Part shown: positions 51,840-61,399 of the stretch, piece by piece
Layout: the number at the start of each line of letters is the position of its first letter
How positions within the stretch are numbered: the first letter of the stretch is position 1
Assembly: GCA_947579605.1 (NCBI GenBank)
Contig: OX388319.1
Coordinates: 22,395,447 to 22,459,446, forward strand
Origin: Athripsodes cinereus
Lineage: Eukaryota > Arthropoda > Insecta > Trichoptera > Leptoceridae
Direction: 5' to 3'
Length of the DNA: 64,000 nt
The notes under the pieces: model-generated
Told to the model about the DNA's origin: nothing
Database searches by the model: none
What the model saw: only the letters and a program-made list of their open reading frames with translations
Position numbers and translations under genes: made by a program

Positions 51840-52025
51840 TATCTGATTGTTTATACCAGTACTTACCTATTAGAAATTGATTGGTAGTACATAATGTTAT
51901 TTCTTTTTCTTTTTGTATACCTATTGTTTTTCTTTTATGCATTATTTCTCTTGACTGTTCCTTTTTATTTGTATTATTTGTAAAGGCTGATACAGCCGTT
52001 TATTATGTAAAATAAATAAATACTT
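51840..52025 (+). mobile_element. LINE 3' tail
   Basis: GGCTGATACAGCCGTTTATT, ATGTAAAATAAATAAATAC resembles the tail AGCCGTAAATAAATAAATAAA at 54608. No ORF is attached. Confidence 0.45.
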
Positions 52026-52606
52026 AAATTTATTTTATGTTTTGTTTATTTGCTGTTTAATTTTAAGTAAAATGTAAATAAATTGTTACATAATATGTAT
52101 ATTATACCGTCGTTCATAAAATTACATTTTTTTAAAATGAATAAATGTTTATCTAGGTATCTGCCTATAAATTTAAAATTTAGCCATATGGGCGTAATTT
52201 TTTTTTGTGTATATTAAATTACCCGGACAATCCCGGGCACATCCTTGATACCTCGTTTAGTCTTATAAACCTGACAGTAGGTAAACAAAAGCTTTCCATT
52301 CAGATGAAGAGTGCGAAAAATGAAAAATAAATAACAAATCGTTGGTAATTTCATGATATAATAATAGAAGAACCTTGGAACCATTGACCTCATATACTGG
52401 CAACGTTGTAAATTTTCTCAGAAACTTTGTTCCTTTTATTTTAATAACATTAATACTCTATTATTTCAATCTATAACGTTAAGATGGTGGTGGTCTCTTT
52501 CACACTAATGCTGAAGTGTAGAACATACCTGAAGCCCATACCACCAAGACCATTAAAAGAAAAAATACGATAAACGTTCTTCAAGTCAGAAACACAAATG
52601 GTATAA

Positions 52607-52772
52607 TGTTCGAATTCGGTGGTAGCTTGGAGGTAGAGTCTCACATGAGGTACGTGGCTCGATCCCAGGTACCGGCAAACTCCCCTTTCACGACACAAGT
52701 TTTTAGCTTACTGTGAAAGGTGTATAAGGTTGTATTTGGGTCAACGAAAATCCAGATAAGTATATCTTTTAA
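52607..52772 (+). mobile_element. SINE-1
   Basis: CGGTGGTAGCTTGGAGGTAG, B box GGCTCGATCCC, CACGACACAAGTTTTTAGC, TTGTATTTGGG and AGTATATCTTTTAAAA. A deletion in the region between the boxes shortens it. Confidence 0.8.
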
Positions 52773-52774
52773 AA

Positions 52775-53264
52775 TATATATATATACCTATATATGTATC
52801 TAATAAACATGTGCACCTATATGGACTCAATATTTACGAACTGTGGTGTTTGTTGCAAAAAAATACTTCTTTTTTATAAACCATCAATATATTTTTAAAC
52901 AAACACTAACACTCTTTTATAAATGCATCCACAACGAGGGACTCTAGGGAGTTATTTGTTTTTTGAAACTTTTTTAGCCAACGCTCCTTTAAAACTGATT
53001 GATATGAAATTATATTGGTCGCCTTACCAATTTTTTCTTTGAATTTCTAGTCTAAATTAATGTTCTTTCCTTAGAATAACACAAACTTGAATGGAATATA
53101 AAATGAGACAAACCGAGAATAATTTAATGTTTACTTATTCACAACTGGCTGAATGAATGACTAATAATATGGGCATCGCCCACGTTTATATTTGTCACAA
53201 TAATTACCTTATAAATATTTCAGTCTGTTAGGAATATATGGGTACTATCCATGCTTGCTTGAAA
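52775..53264. other. No recognised feature
   Basis: AT-rich, no match elsewhere in the window. Confidence 0.5.
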
Positions 53265-53460
53265 TAATAATAATAATTGGACTATTCATATATGGCGCCG
53301 TTTAATGATCCGTGACTATCTCAAGGGCGCCATGACTTCTCCCGTACAGCAGCGTCTTTAACTTGGTTCTAAAAGTGGTGGTGGACTGATTCTCTCTCAG
53401 GTCTGTGGGCAATCTGTTCCAGCGGTGGCTCTGAAGCTTCTTTCTGCAAATTATATTTGT
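53265..53460 (-). pseudogene. L2-like LINE ORF2 C-terminus and tail
   Basis: On the minus strand: RWNRLPTDLRESVHHHF, stop, NQVKDAAVREKSWRP, then GCGCCCTTGAGATAGTCACG and an ATT array (AATAATAATAATTGG on the plus strand). The element at 60330-60851 has the same order: WNRLP...FKNQLKTYLF, GCGCCCTTGAGG, AAT array. Confidence 0.68.
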
Positions 53461-53461
53461 A

Positions 53462-53600
53462 AGATAGCCAGTGTTTCACTGTGGTAAGGCACAAGGTAAG
53501 TCTCTAAGTCACAAGGCCCAAGGTTCGATTCTCGGTAAGGGCAATATGACAAATTACTTTTTTTTCAAATTCTTCTGGGTTTTATTTATTTATACACTTT
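53462..53600 (+). mobile_element. SINE-2, diverged
   Basis: GCCAGTGTTTCACTGTGGTA, CTCTAAGTCACAAGGCCC, B box AGGTTCGATTCTC, GGTAAGGGCA, then TCTGGGTTTTATTTATTTAT. The B box is intact and the head matches SINE-2. Confidence 0.65.
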
Positions 53601-53954
53601 TTTCATTTTTATTATCACTGTGTTGGTTTCTCTCGGCTAGAGGGACATCGAAGGAGCGTAGTCCAAAGACTCCAAAGATTTCATGAGTGGGGATCTTGGC
53701 TGGCCAACCCTTCAACCGACTGCTCACCATGGTTACTCTTACATAGATACATTTTTACACTAAGAAGGATGTCTCTAGATTTCTGAGCTAACCAGGCGGT
53801 AGTTGAGTCTACTTTAATATTCTGGGTGTAAATTGTGTTTGTGTTTGAGTGGTATGTATGAGATTTGGGCGTAAAATGTGTGTACGTGTATATACGAGTT
53901 CTGGGTATTAAATGTATGTGTTTGAGTAGTAATTATGAGAAATTATAAAAAATA

Positions 53955-54115
53955 AGACATTCAGGAAGGGTGACATACCTCATCGCTGAAACAATGATAA
54001 TAAATGTCTTGCATGCTTGTTTAACAAATACCCGATTTAGGACACTCGAAAACAAACAGTAAATAATGGAAGACCTTTTTTCGCCGGAGACTTCACGCAG
54101 CAAACTTCAATACTA
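53955..54115 (-). repeat. Repeat A, 3'-truncated, diverged
   Basis: AAGACATTCAGGAAGGGTGAC, ATACCTCATCGCTGAA, GGACACTCGAAAAC, AATGGAAGACCTTTTTTCGCC, GGAGACTTCACG. Confidence 0.6.
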
Positions 54116-54327
54116 AGTGACACCGGGTAAAACCCCACTAGTTATGTAGTTACATATTATGTAATAGAGACCACATTACTGTAAGGATTTAATATTGTCA
54201 GGAGAATAGTATGGAATATTTAACCTAGGTACATAAGTATATTCCCAGGAATTTGGGAATAGAGAATGACTCGCCCTACTCATTCTTCAGGCAGACATGG
54301 GTGTATACCAATATATTTATTAATTCC

Positions 54328-54760
54328 TTTTGCACATCAACACTAGGTATATAACAGTGTTAACAATAAAACAAAACCTACTTCTAAAAAATTTTAAATT
54401 ACATTTGCTGAAGTATTATTTTATCAGATTCTGTTAAATTTCTGTTAATTTTATCTATTGATATTTTATTTTCGTTGCCTTCTTTTGTTTTATTTTAAAA
54501 TTGTAATGATAGATGTATGTTTGTAATATTGATTTGTTAATTTTGTGTTTGTTTCCTAGGTTTTCTTAAGATATTGTACCTACCTATGTAAAATATTGTG
54601 TAAAAAGCACATTAGCCGTAAATAAATAAATAAATGAATAAATAAATAAAACAAACAATACAAAATTTAAATACTACGATGATATTCAGTGGCGAGATTA
54701 TCACTATGAAAGTGATTTCTTCCATCTAACCACGACACATTGACATAGCCCAATTAAAAC
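54328..54760 (-). mobile_element. LINE 3' tail T2, interrupted
   Basis: CTTTTGCACATCAACACTAGG at 54328 and ATTCAGTGGCGAGATTATCAC, CTTCCATCTAACCACGACAC at 54685 are reversed T2 pieces. About 270 bp ending GCCGTAAATAAATAAATAAAT are inserted between near-identical ATAAAACAAA sites, so another LINE 3' end landed here in plus orientation. Confidence 0.6.
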
Positions 54761-54959
54761 AAACATTCAAATTCGTTTATTTCCTCAAAATAAGCATAAT
54801 GTACAATCAAATAATTCAAACATCCACATCCACTGACTAATTCCATTTCGCCACCTCACTAGACTTAGATCTCTACTCTAATAGATCTCTCTCTGTTTTA
54901 TACAAGATGTTTTGTAAGAAATTAAAATAAGCTAAACAAAATACTTAGTTATTCTTTTG

Positions 54960-55035
54960 GTGACTTTATTAAATTGTGAGCCGGCTTTCGATGATTTCAT
55001 CGGGAGCTTTCGTCAGCCGGCTAGCAAATTAATAA
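54960..55035 (-). mobile_element. Penelope-like end fragment
   Basis: On the minus strand: GCTAGCCGGCTGACGAAAGC, CGATGAAATCATCGAAAGCC, GGCTCACAATTTAATAAAGTC. The GCCGGCTC...AATTTAATAAAGT part matches 19490-19515. No ORF start follows. Confidence 0.6.
54977..55024 (-). ncRNA. Hammerhead-like motif (candidate)
   Basis: On the minus strand: CTGACGA (55016 to 55010), a GATG-AAAT-CATC stem and GAAA (54989 to 54986). The flanks AGCCGG and CCGGCT pair perfectly outside the core. Confidence 0.48.
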
Positions 55036-55085
55036 AGTAACTGTAAGTAACTAATATTACCTGCTGTTGCTCTACCAATATAATA

Positions 55086-56063
55086 CGAGGGTTGCTACAT
55101 AAGTTTTGAGATACGGCAAAACCAGTGTGAATATGTCAAATCTGACTTTGTCATCGTAAAGTTTGAAACATTTAATGGCAAACATACTCAGAACGTTTTG
55201 TCATACAAGTGATATTTCTATTGTTTACACATAGGTACATACTTGAAAAATTTACTTTGTTATAAGAGTGGAATTAAATCGTGAATATTTTCGTGCGATA
55301 ATTTTCTATGACTTTCGACGTGGATTAATCCAACTGTTGCGACTTTTGATGGTAAAGAACCATCTCGAGCCACCATGTTTTGCTTGTTTTTTTAATTCAT
55401 TCGTGGTCATACTTCGTTGCAGGACGAGTTTCCTGGAGGTCGTCCAAAATCGGCTGTTTTGTCAGAAAACATCAATGCTGTGCGTGAACTGATTTTGAAA
55501 GATCGTCATGTAACATACCATGAGATTGAGGTATGCTTGAGCATTGGTTCCACTTGCATACATTTAATATTGCATGAACGTTTGCCTGTCAAAAATATAT
55601 TTTCGCGTTGGATACCGCATAGTTTGGTAATCGTTCAAAAAAAGGCTCGTGTCGATTTTGAAACAAATGATGAAAAAATCAATCGTGGTGCTTCAAAAGA
55701 CGTCTATAAAATTGTGATTTGATGACGAATTATAGATCTATGCATATGAGCCCGAAACTAAACAACAATCGCCTATATGGGTCTTTCAAGATGAGTCAAA
55801 TCCAACAAAAGTTGTTGGTGCACGAAGCACTTCGAAGCAAATGGTCGCCTGTTTTTCGGAATAACTGGACATATCGCTACCATTCCATTAGAGCAACATA
55901 GAACGGTTAGTTCTGAATGTTACACCACCATTTGTTTGCCTAAAGTGTTCAGAAAAATAAGGGAAACCAATTGCAGAAGACGAATCATTCTCCACCACGA
56001 TAATGTCAGCTCTCACACATTGTATTTTTGAGCATTTAAAATGTCGAATTGATCGAATGCCAT
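55086..56063 (+). pseudogene. Mariner-family transposase remnant
   Basis: A mariner-type end (TA|CGAGGGTTGCTACATAAGTT) opens the element. A damaged D,D34D transposase frame starts at 55268 (MELNREYFRAIIFYDFRRG). Later blocks are GRPKSA, ILKDRHVTYHEIEV, SRWIPH, QKKARVD, GASKDVYKIV, IYAYEPETKQQSP, STSKQMVAC and IILHHDN. Frameshifts lie near 55345 and 55715, and the Trp expected right after the first catalytic Asp block (DDEL-W-IYAY) is a TAG stop. The 3' third and the right inverted end are missing; unrelated LINE sequence follows. It is inactive. Confidence 0.82.
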
Positions 56064-56140
56064 GGAAGGAAATGGAAGAGGTTTTTATCCAGGAGTGGAC
56101 GGGAGAGTGCTGAGAAGAAGAAGAAGAAGCTAACATAAAT
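56064..56140 (+). pseudogene. LINE-W C-terminal scrap with AAG tail
   Basis: MEEVFIQEWTGEC, stop, followed by GAGAAGAAGAAGAAGAAGC. The IQEWTG block and the purine tail match LINE-W. It abuts the mariner remnant. Confidence 0.45.
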
Positions 56141-56224
56141 ATTATAATGTATATTTGGAAAAAAGCATTTACACTGGCTTTTTATTTACACCCAGGATTT
56201 TCTTCAGATGACCTGGTCTTCCAT

Positions 56225-56520
56225 TATTTTCTGTAAGCGTTCTTCAAAGAGCAGGAGGTATTCGTAAAACAAAACGAATAAAATTCAACAATGAAGGAGA
56301 CCTCCCCAGACTTCCATTTATCCCATTAAATTTCTACACTAACAAATTTGTCCACACAAGAGGTGCCATGATGAGCAGCCTAAAATTCAACAATGCTGTT
56401 TTATATACTCATCTTGAATATCTCACTTTATAAACATAAAGAGTCCTGCATGTTGATTTCTTGCAGTTAGTCTGCTGACTACTCCACTTGGGGGAAATGC
56501 CGTGATGGTATAAATATAGT
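56225..56520 (+). repeat. Repeat A, two parts
   Basis: 56225-56275 (CCATTATTTTCTGTAAGCG, GCAGGAGGTATTCGTAAAAC) is the 5' part. 56375-56520 (TCTTGAATATCTCACTTTAT, GTTAGTCTGCTGACTACTCC, GCCGTGATGGTATAAATATAG) is the 3' part. About 100 bp lie between. Confidence 0.6.
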
Positions 56521-57139
56521 ATTTCCTGACCACAGAGAAAGTATAATCGATTGGGTCAGTACGATTTTAATCACGCACATTGTACAAGTACCTATTAAAA
56601 TAAAACAATATTGTGAGGACAATATTTCTGTAAATGTAAATGCGTCACGAAAGGCTAAAAATAATATCCCCAATTTTTAATTGTGTTGTGAACTTTTTCA
56701 GTTGAAACATTTAAGTGACTGACACAATTTTTCGTAATAAAAACGAAATTCAAACATTTAATCCATTCGCAAAAAGCAGCCAGCGTTTTTGTTAATGGAT
56801 TATTTTACCGTTAGCGTATAAGTTCGTGATGCTTGATTTATTCCCAATATAGTCTTATCCTTAGATGGCACCGTGGGTAGGATGCTCGATCAAATTCAGT
56901 CTCTCAATAATACCTACCCGGCAACGGGTACAAGGCATTATTATTATTAGTCTTATCTTAAACAGTAAGATTGTTTCACTTTCGATGATCATCCAGAGTT
57001 TTGGAGTCAAAACTGGTCATCAAAAGTGAATCCGTTTATTCATATTTATTCATTCTATCCTGCCATGTCAATACCCACGATAATGTCTTTGGTTTTACGT
57101 ATTTTGTTAAAAAAAAAACAATAATGAAAAATAATAGTG

Positions 57140-57690
57140 CTCAATTTTTTTGTGTCACCGCGACCATAAAAGATATAATTTTAAATCCTTCTGTATCATA
57201 TCTCGGTCTCAAAACCTACTTGCATCATGCAACTCGCAATTTGTCTAGGTGTGAGAAGCCTCCCTTTCTCAGAGTCCAACAAAGGCCCTCAAAAGATGTG
57301 GTTTCGATTTCAACCGGATGCGTTACAATAACAGAGGATGTGGATAGGTGTTTCGCTATCCTCTGTACACACTCTGCAGATTGGGGTATCTGACAGTCCA
57401 ATTTTCGATATGTGTCTCCATAGCCTGCAATGTCTCGTCAAGGTTCTGGTTAGAATCCTAATTTGTTTTTTGTTAAACTTAAGAGCTTGTGTGGTGAATT
57501 TCCTTAAGTTTCCCGTAATTAGTTCCTTCGCGTGTTTCAAGCCTATGCTCTTGGACCAGATTTCATAGTTCTGATCCATGGCCTAGCTTTTTAGATGCGC
57601 GACAGTTTGGAATCGTCCTCACTACCCATTGGCAGTCCTTCAAGGTTCCAGTTCAAGGAATTATTTGTTATTTGTCAGTCCTCAACTGGT
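57140..57690 (-). pseudogene. LINE RNase-H-type C-terminus with zinc knuckle
   Basis: The minus-strand frame at 57579-57310 reads ATTQALK-like text: KELITGNLRKFTTQALKFNK, KQIRILTRTLTRHCRLWRHI, SKIGLSDTPICRVCTEDSET, PIHILCYC. The CRVC...HILCYC knuckle after GHxRL..HL.K.GL is the standard end of ORF2 in Jockey/R1/LOA-type LINEs. After a frameshift it continues NRNHIF, GPLLDSEKGRLLTPRQIASC. Upstream, GLPMGSEDDSKLSRI suggests further degenerate RNase H. Confidence 0.75.
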
Positions 57691-57699
57691 TGGTCCGAC

Positions 57700-58004
57700 G
57701 CTGTACCAATAACGTATCATGCCTTTTAAATCTATAGTTAACATTATTCTTATTATTAGTGCTAATGACAAATTGATGAAAGCATTGAAAGCTAAGAAAA
57801 GGGTATAAAGAGAATATATGAGTAACGAATGAAAGCTCATTAAGTATTAGCAAGTCTGATAAATTAAATGTCTTTTATAGGTATATCTACGTCCGAACAG
57901 GCCCAGGAATGGAGTGAAAAACGCCCAGGGCAAATATATCTACTGGTGTCCGTTTTCACACAAATATTGCATATTTGATAAAGTTTAACTTATTGGCCGA
58001 CAGT
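57700..58004. other. No recognised feature
   Basis: Nothing coding or repetitive that I can support. Confidence 0.5.
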
Positions 58005-58190
58005 TCTTGGTGGAAGTACATATTATTATTTATTGATTTGGCGGTAACGTTGTGGTAGTTTCTAAACATAATTACGAATGTTTGGAGTCAAAAACTTTAC
58101 TAATACCACTAAAAATTATTAAACGCGCGACCAAGGTTTCAACAGGTAACCTGTCATTCTCAAGCGCAATATTTGACTCAAACATCACCA
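58005..58190 (-). mobile_element. Penelope-like end, fourth family, with ORF start
   Basis: On the minus strand: GCGCTTGAGAATGACAGGTT, ACCTGTTGAAACCTTGGTCG, an AT-rich stretch of about 100 bp, then ATGTACTTCCACCAAGAACTG at 58021, a frame MYFHQELSANKLNFIKYAIF, stop. The layout is that of 22845-22990 and 19459-19560. Confidence 0.58.
58130..58166 (-). ncRNA. Hammerhead-like motif (weakest candidate)
   Basis: On the minus strand: CTTGAGAATG, stem ACAGG-TTA-CCTGT, then TGAAACC. Position and stem agree with the other copies, but the first strand is CUUGAGAA rather than CUGANGA. Confidence 0.35.
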
Positions 58191-58194
58191 TTAG

Positions 58195-58345
58195 ACAATT
58201 AACATCCTGAATTCAACGATGAGGGATGCCACCCACATTGAATATCATAACTTTTGATGGCACAGAGAGGATGATCGTAGTGTTTATTATATCTAAGTAG
58301 TTCGCTAGCCACTCCTTTATTGGAAATGCCGTGATGATTTTTATG
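58195..58345 (+). repeat. Repeat A, 3' half
   Basis: CATCCTGAATTCAACGATGAG, GGATGCCACCCACATTGAAT, TGGCACAGAGAGGATGATCG, GTTCGCTAGCCACTCC and GAAATGCCGTGATGATTTTTA. Confidence 0.72.
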
Positions 58346-58905
58346 TATGAAGTATCTGGAACTGACTGAGAAATTCGACTTAAACATCAACTTTAAATTT
58401 TCAATTGGAAGCGTTTTGTGTTTTAATTCAATGATACTCGAATAAATATTTTGACACAACATCCCCGGTGGCTATTTGAAGATGTAGTCTCAATTATATA
58501 AATTATAAGTACAGACCACATCTTCCGTCTACAATTTTAGCCTAAAGACATATTGTGTCATGATTTTAACCTTCCTTAATTAATAAGCCTCTTTTTCCAG
58601 ATTTATTTTCATCTTTTCCCCCGAAAATTCTAATAATCGGATCTATGTCATGAAAACGATGTATTCTGAATGATGGGTGTCCGAATTCATTAATAATTCT
58701 GTAAACTTCTAATATTTAAATAATGTTTATTGTTTACAATATTTTAATTTTTTTATTGTTTAACCGGAAACCAAATAGGCATCTCGATTTGAAAACTATT
58801 TTTACACAAAAAAGTTTCTACAAAATCGTCGGAATTTTATTAGGTATACTTAAATATGTTTCCAATGCATATGGACGTTCTAGACATCACGATTTTTTTA
58901 CCAGC
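58346..58905. other. No recognised feature
   Basis: AT-rich DNA without repeats matched elsewhere in the window. Confidence 0.5.
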
Positions 58906-58914
58906 CTCATGGTC

Positions 58915-59254
58915 GCGTATTTTGAAAGTATACAATGCCATTACGCATTCATAGTGTTCTGGCACTGTACGTTTTCAAATTGTGTAACAAAAAAATGTCT
59001 CACAAAATATACACAATTTCTGCGTAATTATCGTGTATACTTTCTGACGCTGATTCAGTGAAGCATATTTTGAAAGTATACAACGAGTCAAAAAATGCGA
59101 GTATTCATAAAATATTATAAAAATATTTTTATATACACGATAATCATGTTTTTTTTAAATAGTTTTTAAAAATATTTATGCTTATTACTACTTGAAACTA
59201 TACGCGAGCAGTCCCAACCTGTGCGTAATGGCATTGTATACTTTCAAAATACGC
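58915..59254. mobile_element. TIR element, 340 bp, perfect 33-bp ends and 9-bp TSD
   Basis: The first 33 bases (58915-58947, starting GCGTATTTTGAAAGTATAC) and the last 33 (59222-59254) are exact reverse complements. CTCATGGTC is duplicated exactly at 58906-58914 and 59255-59263. A 9-bp duplication points to a Mutator-like element more than to hAT (8 bp) or mariner (TA). The first 20 bases of the end recur, diverged, inside at about 59066. No transposase. The open frame crossing the left end is incidental. Confidence 0.88.
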
Positions 59255-59262
59255 CTCATGGT

Positions 59263-59474
59263 CAGTAGGGTTACTCTTGACAAAATCTTAACTCGATCTT
59301 AGTCTAGTCTTGATCTTGATCATACGACGCACGAAGTGACTATTGGCCGAAAATACGCGCATACCAGATCACGCGGTAGCGGTGTTTTTGACAATAGTCC
59401 CTTAGTGCGTCGTATGATCAAGATCAAGACTAGATTAAGATCGTATTTAGATTGTGTCAAGAGTAGCCCTGCTG
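59263..59474. mobile_element. MITE-1, longest fold-back copy
   Basis: The left arm CAGTAGGGTTACTCTTGACA, TCTTAGTCTAGTCTTGATC, TTGATCATACGACGCACGAAG is inverted on the right (CTTAGTGCGTCGTATGATCA...GTGTCAAGAGTAGCCCTGCTG), about 80 bp per arm. The loop holds CAGATCACGCGGTAGCGG. It abuts the 340-bp element: base 59263 belongs to both descriptions. Confidence 0.8.
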
Positions 59475-59489
59475 GCTAGATACATTGAA

Positions 59490-59660
59490 ATATTTGGCGT
59501 GACGTATGCGGAGTTTGTCAGGAAAATTGAAAGTGTATTGTTGATGTGTTGTTGTCTGGATATTGTTGGTTTCCTTCTGGGATCGCATTGGCCTTCAGCT
59601 TTAATGATCCTTGTAAGAATCGTCTAATTGTCAGTAATATTATAATAATAAGAGAGAATA
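59490..59660 (+). repeat. Dispersed repeat, third copy
   Basis: CCTTCTGGGATCGCATTGGC, CTTCAGCTTTAATGATCC and a TAATATTATAATAATAAG end match the second half of 27520-27720. Confidence 0.55.
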
Positions 59661-59675
59661 TTGGAGCCTTCTGCA

Positions 59676-59860
59676 TGTCGCCCGGTAGCTTAATTGGATA
59701 AAGGCCAACTGAAGCAAAGGATGGGTTACGCGTTCAAGTCCCGTGCGGGACATACGGAATAATGTGACGATGTTTTTTTAAGCCTGACAATAAAGAAGTG
59801 TTAAATTTACATTCACACATATAACCATTCATACAATGGTTAATTGTACAAAGAAAAACA
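59676..59860 (+). mobile_element. SINE-3 or degenerate tRNA-like sequence
   Basis: TGTCGCCCGGTAGCTTAATT, GGATAAAGGCC and B box GTTCAAGTCCCGTG, then GCGGGACA. TGTC and CCC can pair with GGGACA as an acceptor stem with a bulged G. The A box TAGCTTAATTGG is good. Non-tRNA sequence follows with no CCA-end logic or terminator, so a SINE head is likelier than a tRNA gene. This is the only copy seen. Confidence 0.55.
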
Positions 59861-60329
59861 CCGTTAAATATCAATTGTTAGTGAAGTCAAGCTTTTACAA
59901 GATGTTCAGCCATTGAAAGTAAGTAAAAACCTATTACATTTTTCTTTTTTGACTTGAACAGGAGTATATGTTTGCTTTGTGTTTATATTTATGTGTACTT
60001 ATGTTCCTTTTTGTGTGTTGAATTATTATGTTATTTTAAAGTTTATTTGTGTACTTTGAAGCCAAATTCCGTGTACTGTTGTATTTGAATAAATTAATTT
60101 AGTGCGCTTACATACTAAAAACCGTCGATGTTAGGTACTGCTATCGATTGAGTTTTAGACGCAAACAAAATAACCATAAGATTAAAAAAAACATTGTGGC
60201 ATGTTAGCGAGTTAAGACTTTCTAGTAAATAAAATAGGTATATAATTATTTTGTTTTTAGATTAGGTTGCCTTCGATTTATAAATAACCGTAAAATACTT
60301 TTCACTGACGAAATTTTAATAGTCGACTA

Positions 60330-60851
60330 TTTAAGACTATCTGTCGATCTAAATTATCGGCTGCACGTTTCATTTATCAACTGAATCGCTCTTCACACAT
60401 ATCTGCCACCCTTCAATCTCTTCACTGGCTCAGATGTCCGGAGAGAGTCGAATTTAAAGTGTGTTTGACAGTATTTAAGGCACTTCATGCTATGGCCCCA
60501 GAATATATCACGGAACTCTGCGGTAGACAGGCGTTAAGTCATAGACAGACAACACTGAGGTCTTGTCAAGATATTACAACTAAATTGGAGGTGACCAGTA
60601 CTGTATCGAAACCAGTGTACGTGGAGCGTGCTTTTGCAATATCTGCACCTGTAGTCTGGAACAGGCTTCCACAAATGATCAGAGAAACGCAGGACATATC
60701 TCGTTTCAAGAACCAACTGAAGACTTATCTATTCAAGAAATCTCACGGAATAATCCAGACACAACCTTAGTTAGCAAAGAGCGCCCTTGAGGTGGATTTT
60801 TTTCACAAAACGGCGCTTTACAAATCATCCAAATAATAATAATAATAATAA
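60330..60851 (+). pseudogene. L2-like LINE ORF2 C-terminus, 5'-truncated
   Basis: An open frame from about 60330 reads SAARFIYQLNRSSHISATLQ, SLHWLRCPERVEFKVCLTVF, KALHAMAPEYITELC, SKPVYVERAFAISAPVVWNR, LPQMIRETQDISRFKNQLKT, YLFKKSHG, stop at 60768. SLHWLPVxxRIxFK...Y.ALxGxAPxYL...WNxLPxxIR...FKxxLKTxLF is the classic L2-type ending. The 3' UTR has GAGCGCCCTTGAGGTGG and an AAT array at 60831-60851, the usual L2-like tail. The reverse transcriptase and endonuclease are missing. No stop interrupts the preserved part. Confidence 0.85.
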
Positions 60852-60959
60852 ATTAACGTTTTAACTGTAGAAAAATTATATGTTTTGTATGTTTCACTTG
60901 TTCAAATGTTCCACAACTAGCATTTCATAATGCACTTCTGTTACTTGATTATATATCGC

Positions 60960-61312
60960 GATCAATTTCAGCGAATCGTTGCCGTTGATTGACAAGCGAA
61001 ATAATACTTATTTTGCATTATTTCGTATTATTTCGCTCGTCAATGGGTGCGTCTAGATCGTAGGATGCGAACGTCAATCAATTACCTATCAATCTTTAAT
61101 CATTCGGTGAAGATTCGGAGCATTCTCCGAAGAAATATTCGAATGAATGCCTTTGTAACCCGTATAAGGACGAGAAGCGAAGGCATTCATTCGAATGTTT
61201 ATTCGGAGAATGCTCCGAATCGTCACCGAATGATTGAAGATTAATGATTGATTGTCGTTCGCATTCTACTATCTGGACGCACCCATTGGCTACAGTTTGC
61301 TGAAATCGATCT
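60960..61312. mobile_element. MITE-3, fold-back element with a nested palindrome
   Basis: The arms run about 110 bp: AATGGGTGCGTCTAGATCG, GATGCGAACGTCAATCAATT, CATTCGGTGAAGATTCGGAG, CATTCTCCGAAGAAATATTC on the left, mirrored on the right. Outer parts GATCAATTTCAGCGAATCG (60960) and TTTGCTGAAATCGATC (61292) also mirror. The left arm alone has an extra 58 bp at 60984-61041. No TSD identified and no ORF. Confidence 0.78.
60984..61041. repeat. 58-bp palindromic insert in one MITE arm
   Basis: TTGACAAGCGAAATAATAC and GTATTATTTCGCTCGTCAA are inverted repeats (18 of 19 match) with about 17 bp between. Removing the insert restores TTGCC|AATGGGTGCG, which matches the right arm (GTAGCCAATGGGTGCG in reverse). 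Confidence 0.6.
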
Positions 61313-61399
61313 GACACTCTACCACCACCTCAATATTAAATTATGTATAAAGAAAACACGAGTAAATTATATTTATAAGATATTTAAAAAAAAATATGA

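Noticed and set aside
58723..59061. 112-aa frame
   Set aside because: It runs across the left end of the 340-bp TIR element and resembles no protein.
59680..59753. tRNA gene
   Set aside because: A and B boxes are good, but the acceptor stem has a bulge, no clean anticodon arm can be drawn by eye, and unrelated sequence follows without a T-run terminator.
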